Origin: Halichoerus grypus
Lineage: Eukaryota > Chordata > Mammalia > Carnivora > Phocidae
Assembly (NCBI RefSeq): GCF_964656455.1
Contig: NW_027555061.1
Coordinates: 1-64,000 of the forward strand
Direction of reading: 5' to 3'
DNA: 64,000 nucleotides
Shown: positions 45,537 to 56,324 of the stretch, piece by piece
Layout of the letters: each line of letters starts with the position of its first letter
Numbering within the stretch: position 1 is the first letter of the stretch
Notes under the pieces: model-generated
Seen by the model: the letters and a program-made list of their open reading frames with translations, nothing else
Told to the model about the DNA's origin: nothing
The model's database searches: none
Made by a program: the position numbers and the translations under genes

Positions 45537-48061
45537 GTGAGAGCCCGGGGAACGGGTTCCATACGTAGCACGGAGGGAGAAACAGGCCGGTGCAGAAAGC
45601 ACCTCTCGAACCAGCTCCAGTTTCATGAAACTAGCATTCCTCTTGCCCGGGTGTGTGGAGCTTTAATATGCAGGCACCTCCCTCGAAGGAACGACAGTGT
45701 AGAGAAACCGTCCTTTAGCTACGGTCCACCTCTCTGCAGGAGAAAGCAGTTTACGTTGTCCACGGGTGAGAAACTGCGGAACGAGTTGCATACATAACAC
45801 GGAGCGAGAAACAGGCCGTTGCAGACGGCCCCTCTCGAGCCAGCTCTAGTTTCATGGAACTAGCATTCCACTTGCACGGGTGTGTGCAGGTCTAAAATAC
45901 AGGCACCTCCCTCGAAGGAAAAACAGTGTAGAGAAACCGTGCTTTAGCTACCGTCCACCTCTCTGAAGGAGGAAGCAGTTTACCGTGTACTGTGGGTGAG
46001 GGCCTGGGGAGCGGGTTCCATATGTAAATCCGAGGGAGACACAGGCCGGTGCAGAAGGTACTTCTCGAACGAGCTCCAGTTTCACGAATGTAGCATTCCT
46101 CTTACACGGGTGTGTGGAGGTCTAATATCCAGGCACCTCCCTCGAAGGAACAACAGTGTGGAGAAAACGTGCTTTAGCTACCGTCCAGCTCTGTGAAGGA
46201 GAAAGCAGTTTACGGTGTACCAGGAGTGAGAGCCTGGGAAACGGGTTGCATTCATAACCCGGAGGGAGAAGCAGGCCGGTGCAGAAGGCACCTCTCGAAC
46301 CAGCTGTCGTTTCAAGAAACTAGCATTCCTCTTGCACGGGTGTGTGGAGCTTTAATATGCAGGCACCTCCCTCGAAGGAACGACAGTGTAGAGAAACCGT
46401 ACTTTAGCTACTACGAACTCTCTGAAGCAGAATGCACTTTACGGTGTACCATGGGTGAGAGCCCGGGGATCGGGTTCCATACATAGCACGAAGGGAGAAA
46501 CAGGCCTCTGCAGAAAGCACCTCTCGAACCAGCTCCAGTTTCATGAAACTAGCATTCCTCTTGCACGGGTGTGTGGAGCATTAATATGCAGGCACCTCCC
46601 TCGAAGGAACGACAGTGTAGAGAAACGGTCCTTTAGCTACCTTCCACCTCTCTGCAAGAGAAAGCTGTTTACGTTATCCACGGGTGAGAACCTGGGGAAC
46701 GAGTTCCATACATCACACGCAGCTAGAAACAGGCTGTTGCAGACGGCCCCTCTCGAGCCAGCTCTAGTTTCATGGAACTAGCATTCCACTTGCACGGGTG
46801 TGTGGAGGTCTAAAATGCAGGCACCTCCCTCGAAGGAACAACAGTGCAGAGAAACCGTGCTTTAGCTAGCGTCCACCTCTCTGAAGGAGGAAGCAGTTTA
46901 CCGTGTACTCTGGGTGAGAGCCTGGGGAACGGGTTCCATACGTAAATCCGAGGAAGAGACAGGCCGGTGCAGAAGGTACTTCTCGAAAGAGCTCCAGTTT
47001 CATGAATGTAGCATTCCTCTTACACGGGTGTGTGGAGGTCTAATATCCAGGCACCTCCCTCGAAGGAACAACAGTGTGGAGAAAACGTGCTTTAGCTACC
47101 GTCCACCTCTCTGAAGGAGAAAACAGTTTACCTTGTACCAGGGGTGAGAGCCTGGGGAACGGGTTGCATTCATAACCCGGAGGGAGAAACAGGCCGGGGC
47201 AGAAGGCACCTCTCGAACCAGCTGTCGTTTCAAGAAACTAGCATTCCTCTTGCACGGGTGTGTGGAGCTTTAATATGCAGGCACCTCCCTCGAAGGAACG
47301 ACAGTGTAGAGAAACCGTACTTTAGCTACTCGGAACTCTCTGAAGCAGAATGCAGTTTACGGTGTACCATGGGTGAGAGCCCGGGGAACGGGTTCCATAC
47401 ATAGCACGGAGGGAGAAACAGGCCTGTGCAGAAAGCACCTCTCGAACCAGCTCCAGTTGCATGAAACTAGCATTCCTCTTGCCCGGCTGTGTGGAGCTTT
47501 AACATGCAGGCACCTCCCTCGAAGGAACGACAGTGTAGAGAAACTCTCCTTTAGCTACCTTCCACCTCTCTGCAAGAGAAAGCAGTTTACCTTATCCACA
47601 GGTGAGAACCTGGGGAACGAGTTCCATACATAACACGGAGCTAGAAACAGGCTGTTGCAGACGGCCCCTCTCGAGCCAGCTCTAGTTTCATGGAACTAGC
47701 ATTCCACTTGCACGGGTGTGTGGAGGTCTCAAATGCAGGCACCTCCCTCGAAGGAACAACAGTGTAGAGAAACCGTGCTTTAGCTAGCGTCCACCTCTCT
47801 GACGGAGAAAACTGTGTACCTTGTACCAGGGGTGAGAGCCTGGGGAACGGGTTGCATTCATAACCCAGAGGGAGAAACAGGCCAGTGCAGAAGGCACCTC
47901 TCGAACCAGCTGTCGTTTCAAGAAACTAGCATTCCTCTTGCACGGGTTTGGGGAGGTCTAAAATGCAGGCACCTCCCTCGAAGGAACGATAGTGTAGAGA
48001 AACCGTACTTTAGCTACCAACGAACTGTCTGAAGGAGAATGCACTTTACGGTGTACCACGG
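45537..48061. repeat. HOR copy 19, mosaic
   Basis: Complete copy. It combines G at 46627 in m5 and C at 46714 with the G allele at 47198 in m8 (GGCCGGGGC), which is otherwise typical of copies 1-13, and the C allele at 47591 in m9. It is a mosaic of the left-type and block-type sequences. Confidence 0.97.
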
Positions 48062-50586
48062 GTGAGAGCCCGGGGAACGGGTTCCATACGTAGCACGGAG
48101 GGAGAAACAGGCCGGTGCAGAAAGCACCTCTCGAACCAGCTCCAGTTTCATGAAACTAGCATTCCTCTTGCCCGGGTGTGTGGAGCTTTAATATGCAGGC
48201 ACCTCCCTCGAAGGAACGACAGTGTAGAGAAACCGTCCTTTAGCTACGGTCCACCTCTCTGCAGGAGAAAGCAGTTTACGTTGTCCACGGGTGAGAAACT
48301 GCGGAACGAGTTGCATACATAACACGGAGCGAGAAACAGGCCGTTGCAGACGGCCCCTCTCGAGCCAGCTCTAGTTTCATGGAACTAGCATTCCACTTGC
48401 ACGGGTGTGTGCAGGTCTAAAATACAGGCACCTCCCTCGAAGGAAAAACAGTGTAGAGAAACCGTGCTTTAGCTACCGTCCACCTCTCTGAAGGAGGAAG
48501 CAGTTTACCGTGTACTGTGGGTGAGGGCCTGGGGAGCGGGTTCCATATGTAAATCCGAGGGAGACACAGGCCGGTGCAGAAGGTACTTCTCGAACGAGCT
48601 CCAGTTTCACGAATGTAGCATTCCTCTTACACGGGTGTGTGGAGGTCTAATATCCAGGCACCTCCCTCGAAGGAACAACAGTGTGGAGAAAACGTGCTTT
48701 AGCTACCGTCCAGCTCTGTGAAGGAGAAAGCAGTTTACGGTGTACCAGGAGTGAGAGCCTGGGAAACGGGTTGCATTCATAACCCGGAGGGAGAAGCAGG
48801 CCGGTGCAGAAGGCACCTCTCGAACCAGCTGTCGTTTCAAGAAACTAGCATTCCTCTTGCACGGGTGTGTGGAGCTTTAATATGCAGGCACCTCCCTCGA
48901 AGGAACGACAGTGTAGAGAAACCGTACTTTAGCTACTACGAACTCTCTGAAGCAGAATGCACTTTACGGTGTACCATGGGTGAGAGCCCGGGGATCGGGT
49001 TCCATACATAGCACGAAGGGAGAAACAGGCCTCTGCAGAAAGCACCTCTCGAACCAGCTCCAGTTTCATGAAACTAGCATTCCTCTTGCACGGGTGTGTG
49101 GAGCATTAATATGCAGGCACCTCCCTCGAAGGAACGACAGTGTAGAGAAACTGTCCTTTAGCTACCTTCCACCTCTCTGCAAGAGAAAGCTGTTTACGTT
49201 ATCCACGGGTGAGAACCTGGGGAACGAGTTCCATACATCACACGCAGCTAGAAACAGGCTGTTGCAGACGGCCCCTCTCGAGCCAGCTCTAGTTTCATGG
49301 AACTAGCATTCCACTTGCACGGGTGTGTGGAGGTCTAAAATGCAGGCACCTCCCTCGAAGGAACAACAGTGCAGAGAAACCGTGCTTTAGCTAGCGTCCA
49401 CCTCTCTGAAGGAGGAAGCAGTTTACCGTGTACTCTGGGTGAGAGCCTGGGGAACGGGTTCCATACGTAAATCCGAGGAAGAGACAGGCCGGTGCAGAAG
49501 GTACTTCTCGAAAGAGCTCCAGTTTCATGAATGTAGCATTCCTCTTACACGGGTGTGTGGAGGTCTAATATCCAGGCACCTCCCTCGAAGGAACAACAGT
49601 GTGGAGAAAACGTGCTTTAGCTACCGTCCACCTCTCTGAAGGAGAAAACAGTTTACCTTGTACCAGGGGTGAGAGCCTGGGGAACGGGTTGCATTCATAA
49701 CCCGGAGGGAGAAACAGGCCGGTGCAGAAGGCACCTCTCGAACCAGCTGTCGTTTCAAGAAACTAGCATTCCTCTTGCACGGGTGTGTGGAGCTTTAATA
49801 TGCAGGCACCTCCCTCGAAGGAACGACAGTGTAGAGAAACCGTACTTTAGCTACTCGGAACTCTCTGAAGCAGAATGCAGTTTACGGTGTACCATGGGTG
49901 AGAGCCCGGGGAACGGGTTCCATACATAGCACGGAGGGAGAAACAGGCCTGTGCAGAAAGCACCTCTCGAACCAGCTCCAGTTGCATGAAACTAGCATTC
50001 CTCTTGCCCGGCTGTGTGGAGCTTTAACATGCAGGCACCTCCCTCGAAGGAACGACAGTGTAGAGAAACTCTCCTTTAGCTACCTTCCACCTCTCTGCAA
50101 GAGAAAGCAGTTTACCTTATCCACAGGTGAGAACCTGGGGAACGAGTTCCATACATAACACGGAGCTAGAAACAGGCTGTTGCAGACGGCCCCTCTCGAG
50201 CCAGCTCTAGTTTCATGGAACTAGCATTCCACTTGCACGGGTGTGTGGAGGTCTCAAATGCAGGCACCTCCCTCGAAGGAACAACAGTGTAGAGAAACCG
50301 TGCTTTAGCTAGCGTCCACCTCTCTGACGGAGAAAACTGTGTACCTTGTACCAGGGGTGAGAGCCTGGGGAACGGGTTGCATTCATAACCCAGAGGGAGA
50401 AACAGGCCAGTGCAGAAGGCACCTCTCGAACCAGCTGTCGTTTCAAGAAACTAGCATTCCTCTTGCACGGGTTTGGGGAGGTCTAAAATGCAGGCACCTC
50501 CCTCGAAGGAACGATAGTGTAGAGAAACCGTACTTTAGCTACCAACGAACTGTCTGAAGGAGAATGCACTTTACGGTGTACCACGG
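48062..50586. repeat. HOR copy 20
   Basis: Complete copy. It has C at 49239, T in m8 and C at 50116 in m9, with the ancestral T in m5 (AAACTGTCC). The same combination occurs in copy 21. Confidence 0.97.
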
Positions 50587-53111
50587 GTGAGAGCCCGGGG
50601 AACGGGTTCCATACGTAGCACGGAGGGAGAAACAGGCCGGTGCAGAAAGCACCTCTCGAACCAGCTCCAGTTTCATGAAACTAGCATTCCTCTTGCCCGG
50701 GTGTGTGGAGCTTTAATATGCAGGCACCTCCCTCGAAGGAACGACAGTGTAGAGAAACCGTCCTTTAGCTACGGTCCACCTCTCTGCAGGAGAAAGCAGT
50801 TTACGTTGTCCACGGGTGAGAAACTGCGGAACGAGTTGCATACATAACACGGAGCGAGAAACAGGCCGTTGCAGACGGCCCCTCTCGAGCCAGCTCTAGT
50901 TTCATGGAACTAGCATTCCACTTGCACGGGTGTGTGCAGGTCTAAAATACAGGCACCTCCCTCGAAGGAAAAACAGTGTAGAGAAACCGTGCTTTAGCTA
51001 CCGTCCACCTCTCTGAAGGAGGAAGCAGTTTACCGTGTACTGTGGGTGAGGGCCTGGGGAGCGGGTTCCATATGTAAATCCGAGGGAGACACAGGCCGGT
51101 GCAGAAGGTACTTCTCGAACGAGCTCCAGTTTCACGAATGTAGCATTCCTCTTACACGGGTGTGTGGAGGTCTAATATCCAGGCACCTCCCTCGAAGGAA
51201 CAACAGTGTGGAGAAAACGTGCTTTAGCTACCGTCCAGCTCTGTGAAGGAGAAAGCAGTTTACGGTGTACCAGGAGTGAGAGCCTGGGAAACGGGTTGCA
51301 TTCATAACCCGGAGGGAGAAGCAGGCCGGTGCAGAAGGCACCTCTCGAACCAGCTGTCGTTTCAAGAAACTAGCATTCCTCTTGCACGGGTGTGTGGAGC
51401 TTTAATATGCAGGCACCTCCCTCGAAGGAACGACAGTGTAGAGAAACCGTACTTTAGCTACTACGAACTCTCTGAAGCAGAATGCACTTTACGGTGTACC
51501 ATGGGTGAGAGCCCGGGGATCGGGTTCCATACATAGCACGAAGGGAGAAACAGGCCTCTGCAGAAAGCACCTCTCGAACCAGCTCCAGTTTCATGAAACT
51601 AGCATTCCTCTTGCACGGGTGTGTGGAGCATTAATATGCAGGCACCTCCCTCGAAGGAACGACAGTGTAGAGAAACTGTCCTTTAGCTACCTTCCACCTC
51701 TCTGCAAGAGAAAGCTGTTTACGTTATCCACGGGTGAGAACCTGGGGAACGAGTTCCATACATCACACGCAGCTAGAAACAGGCTGTTGCAGACGGCCCC
51801 TCTCGAGCCAGCTCTAGTTTCATGGAACTAGCATTCCACTTGCACGGGTGTGTGGAGGTCTAAAATGCAGGCACCTCCCTCGAAGGAACAACAGTGCAGA
51901 GAAACCGTGCTTTAGCTAGCGTCCACCTCTCTGAAGGAGGAAGCAGTTTACCGTGTACTCTGGGTGAGAGCCTGGGGAACGGGTTCCATACGTAAATCCG
52001 AGGAAGAGACAGGCCGGTGCAGAAGGTACTTCTCGAAAGAGCTCCAGTTTCATGAATGTAGCATTCCTCTTACACGGGTGTGTGGAGGTCTAATATCCAG
52101 GCACCTCCCTCGAAGGAACAACAGTGTGGAGAAAACGTGCTTTAGCTACCGTCCACCTCTCTGAAGGAGAAAACAGTTTACCTTGTACCAGGGGTGAGAG
52201 CCTGGGGAACGGGTTGCATTCATAACCCGGAGGGAGAAACAGGCCGGTGCAGAAGGCACCTCTCGAACCAGCTGTCGTTTCAAGAAACTAGCATTCCTCT
52301 TGCACGGGTGTGTGGAGCTTTAATATGCAGGCACCTCCCTCGAAGGAACGACAGTGTAGAGAAACCGTACTTTAGCTACTCGGAACTCTCTGAAGCAGAA
52401 TGCAGTTTACGGTGTACCATGGGTGAGAGCCCGGGGAACGGGTTCCATACATAGCACGGAGGGAGAAACAGGCCTGTGCAGAAAGCACCTCTCGAACCAG
52501 CTCCAGTTGCATGAAACTAGCATTCCTCTTGCCCGGCTGTGTGGAGCTTTAACATGCAGGCACCTCCCTCGAAGGAACGACAGTGTAGAGAAACTCTCCT
52601 TTAGCTACCTTCCACCTCTCTGCAAGAGAAAGCAGTTTACCTTATCCACAGGTGAGAACCTGGGGAACGAGTTCCATACATAACACGGAGCTAGAAACAG
52701 GCTGTTGCAGACGGCCCCTCTCGAGCCAGCTCTAGTTTCATGGAACTAGCATTCCACTTGCACGGGTGTGTGGAGGTCTCAAATGCAGGCACCTCCCTCG
52801 AAGGAACAACAGTGTAGAGAAACCGTGCTTTAGCTAGCGTCCACCTCTCTGACGGAGAAAACTGTGTACCTTGTACCAGGGGTGAGAGCCTGGGGAACGG
52901 GTTGCATTCATAACCCAGAGGGAGAAACAGGCCAGTGCAGAAGGCACCTCTCGAACCAGCTGTCGTTTCAAGAAACTAGCATTCCTCTTGCACGGGTTTG
53001 GGGAGGTCTAAAATGCAGGCACCTCCCTCGAAGGAACGATAGTGTAGAGAAACCGTACTTTAGCTACCAACGAACTGTCTGAAGGAGAATGCACTTTACG
53101 GTGTACCACGG
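50587..53111. repeat. HOR copy 21, last of the variant block
   Basis: Complete copy, the same as copy 20 at the compared sites: C at 51764, T in m8 and C at 52641. The C at the CATCACACGC site is not seen to the right of this copy. Confidence 0.97.
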
Positions 53112-55176
53112 GTGAGAGCCCGGGGAACGGGTTCCATACGTAGCACGGAGGGAGAAACAGGCCGGTGCAGAAAGCACCTCTCGAACCAGCTCCAGTTTCA
53201 TGAAACTAGCATTCCTCTTGCCCGGGTGTGTGGAGCTTTAATATGCAGGCACCTCCCTCGAAGGAACGACAGTGTAGAGAAACCGTCCTTTAGCTACGGT
53301 CCACCTCTCTGCAGGAGAAAGCAGTTTACGTTGTCCACGGGTGAGAAACTGCGGAACGAGTTGCATACATAACACGGAGCGAGAAACAGGCCGTTGCAGA
53401 CGGCCCCTCTCGAGCCAGCTCTAGTTTCATGGAACTAGCATTCCACTTGCACGGGTGTGTGCAGGTCTAAAATACAGGCACCTCCCTCGAAGGAAAAACA
53501 GTGTAGAGAAACCGTGCTTTAGCTACCGTCCACCTCTCTGAAGGAGGAAGCAGTTTACCGTGTACTGTGGGTGAGGGCCTGGGGAGCGGGTTCCATATGT
53601 AAATCCGAGGGAGACACAGGCCGGTGCAGAAGGTACTTCTCGAACGAGCTCCAGTTTCACGAATGTAGCATTCCTCTTACACGGGTGTGTGGAGGTCTAA
53701 TATCCAGGCACCTCCCTCGAAGGAACAACAGTGTGGAGAAAACGTGCTTTAGCTACCGTCCAGCTCTGTGAAGGAGAAAGCAGTTTACGGTGTACCAGGA
53801 GTGAGAGCCTGGGAAACGGGTTGCATTCATAACCCGGAGGGAGAAGCAGGCCGGTGCAGAAGGCACCTCTCGAACCAGCTGTCGTTTCAAGAAACTAGCA
53901 TTCCTCTTGCACGGGTGTGTGGAGCTTTAATATGCAGGCACCTCCCTCGAAGGAACGACAGTGTAGAGAAACCGTACTTTAGCTACTACGAACTCTCTGA
54001 AGCAGAATGCACTTTACGGTGTACCATGGGTGAGAGCCCGGGGATCGGGTTCCATACATAGCACGAAGGGAGAAACAGGCCTCTGCAGAAAGAACCTCTC
54101 GAACCAGCTCCAGTTTCATGAAACTAGCATTCCTCTTGCACGGGTGTGTGGAGCATTAATATGCAGGCACCTCCCTCGAAGGAACGACAGTGTAGAGAAA
54201 CTGTCCTTTAGCTACCTTCCACCTCTCTGCAAGAGAAAGCTGTTTACGTTATCCACGGGTGAGAACCTGGGGAACGAGTTCCATACATAACACGCAGCTA
54301 GAAACAGGCTGTTGCAGACGGCCCCTCTCGAGCCAGCTCTAGTTTCATGGAACTAGCATTCCACTTGCACGGGTGTGTGGAGGTCTAAAATGCAGGCACC
54401 TCCCTCGAAGGAACAACAGTGCAGAGAAACCGTGCTTTAGCTAGCGTCCACCTCTCTGAAGGAGGAAGCAGTTTACCGTGTACTCTGGGTGAGAGCCTGG
54501 GGAACGGGTTCCATACGTAAATCCGAGGAAGAGACAGGCCGGTGCAGAAGGTACTTCTCGAAAGAGCTCCAGTTTCATGAATGTAGCATTCCTCTTACAC
54601 GGGTGTGTGGAGGTCTAATATCCAGGCACCTCCCTCGAAGGAACAACAGTGTGGAGAAAACGTGCTTTAGCTACCGTCCACCTCTCTGAAGGAGAAAACA
54701 GTTTACCTTGTACCAGGGGTGAGAGCCTGGGGAACGGGTTGCATTCATAACCCGGAGGGAGAAACAGGCCGGTGCAGAAGGCACCTCTCGAACCAGCTGT
54801 CGTTTCAAGAAACTGGCATTCCTCTTGCACGGGTGTGTGGAGCTTTAATATGCAGGCACCTCCCTCGAAGGAACGACAGTGTAGAGAAACCGTACTTTAG
54901 CTACTCGGAACTCTCTGAAGCAGAATGCAGTTTACGGTGTACCATGGGTGAGAGCCCGGGGAACGGGTTCCATACATAGCACGGAGGGAGAAACAGGCCT
55001 GTGCAGAAAGCACCTCTCGAACCAGCTCCAGTTGCATGAAACTAGCATTCCTCTTGCCCGGCTGTGTGGAGCTTTAACATGCAGGCACCTCCCTCGAAGG
55101 AACGACAGTGTAGAGAAACTCTCCTTTAGCTACCTTCCACCTCTCTGCAAGAGAAAGCAGTTTACCTTATCCACAG

Positions 55177-55406
55177 GTGAGAACCTGGGGAACGAGTTCC
55201 ATACATAACACGGAGCTAGAAACAGGCTGTTGCAGACGGCCCCTCTCGAGCCAGCTCTAGTTTCATGGAACTAGCATTCCACTTGCACGGGTGTGTGGAG
55301 GTCTCAAATGCAGGCACCTCCCTCGAAGGAACAACAGTGTGGAGAAAACGTGCTTTAGCTACCGTCCACCTCTCTGAAGGAGAAAACAGTTTACCTTGTA
55401 CCAGGG
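55177..55406 (+). repeat. Hybrid monomer m10/m7 at the recombination junction
   Basis: This 230 bp monomer begins as m10 (GTGAGAACCTGG, CTCGAG, GGAGGTCTCAAATG up to 55310). From 55341 it continues as m7 (GGAGAAAACGTGC, GCTACCGTCC, AACAGTTTACC) and is followed directly by an m8. It is unique in the window. The existing m10 is itself an older B/C fusion, so the same kind of event has happened twice in this array. Confidence 0.93.
55311..55340. other. Crossover interval (30 bp of m10/m7 identity)
   Basis: The base at 55310 (G) is m10-specific and the base at 55341 (G) is m7-specific. Between them m10 and m7 are identical, so the exchange occurred in this stretch. It contains the invariant block. 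The corresponding sites are 54623-54652 in the m7 of the same copy and 55999-56028 in its regular m10, each 688 bp away. Confidence 0.9.
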
Positions 55407-56324
55407 GTGAGAGCCTGGGGAACGGGTTGCATTCATAACCCGGAGGGAGAAACAGGCCGGTGCAGAAGGCACCTCTCGAACCAGCTGTCGTTTCAAGAAA
55501 CTAGCATTCCTCTTGCACGGGTGTGTGGAGCTTTAATATGCAGGCACCTCCCTCGAAGGAACGACAGTGTAGAGAAACCGTACTTTAGCTACTCGGAACT
55601 CTCTGAAGCAGAATGCAGTTTACGGTGTACCATGGGTGAGAGCCCGGGGAACGGGTTCCATACATAGCACGGAGGGAGAAACAGGCCTGTGCAGAAAGCA
55701 CCTCTCGAACCAGCTCCAGTTGCATGAAACTAGCATTCCTCTTGCCCGGCTGTGTGGAGCTTTAACATGCAGGCACCTCCCTCGAAGGAAGGACAGTGTA
55801 GAGAAACTCTCCTTTAGCTACCTTCCACCTCTCTGCAAGAGAAAGCAGTTTACGTTATCCACAGGTGAGAACCTGGGGAACGAGTTCCATACATAACACG
55901 GAGCTAGAAACAGGCTGTTGCAGACGGCCCCTCTCGAGCCAGCTCTAGTTTCATGGAACTAGCATTCCACTTGCACGGGTGTGTGGAGGTCTCAAATGCA
56001 GGCACCTCCCTCGAAGGAACAACAGTGTAGAGAAACCGTGCTTTAGCTAGCGTCCACCTCTCTGACGGAGAAAACTGTGTACCTTGTACCAGGGGTGAGA
56101 GCCTGGGGAACGGGTTGCATTCATAACCCAGAGGGAGAAACAGGCCAGTGCAGAAGGCACCTCTCGAACCAGCTGTCGTTTCAAGAAACTAGCATTCCTC
56201 TTGCACGGGTTTGGGGAGGTCTAAAATGCAGGCACCTCCCTCGAAGGAACGATAGTGTAGAGAAACCGTACTTTAGCTACCAACGAACTGTCTGAAGGAG
56301 AATGCACTTTACGGTGTACCACGG

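Larger units (their letters stand above)
54719..55406. repeat. Extra three-monomer segment: m8, m9, m10/m7 hybrid (688 bp)
   Basis: Monomers m8 (54719-54947), m9 (54948-55176) and the hybrid (55177-55406) are followed by a second m8 (55407), m9 (55636), m10 (55865) and m11 (56095). The surplus is 688 bp and accounts fully for the longer copy 22. The two m8 copies differ at 54815. The two m9 copies differ at 55166 versus 55854 and at 55791, so the duplication did not copy one template exactly or has since diverged. Confidence 0.93.
53112..56324. repeat. HOR copy 22, enlarged 14-monomer variant (3213 bp)
   Basis: This copy is 688 bp (three monomers) longer than the others. Its order is m1-m9, an m10/m7 hybrid, then m8, m9, m10 and m11 again. 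In type letters it reads ABCD-ABCD-A-B/C-D-A-B-D. It has A at 54093 in m5, like copies 23-25, and the TAA-containing CATAACACGC at the m6 start. Its first m9 carries the C allele of copies 17-21 (55166), whereas its second m9 carries the G allele (55854) of copies 23-25. Private changes are A-to-G at 54815 and C-to-G at 55791. Unequal exchange is the simplest origin; an assembly join cannot be excluded from sequence alone. Confidence 0.95.
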
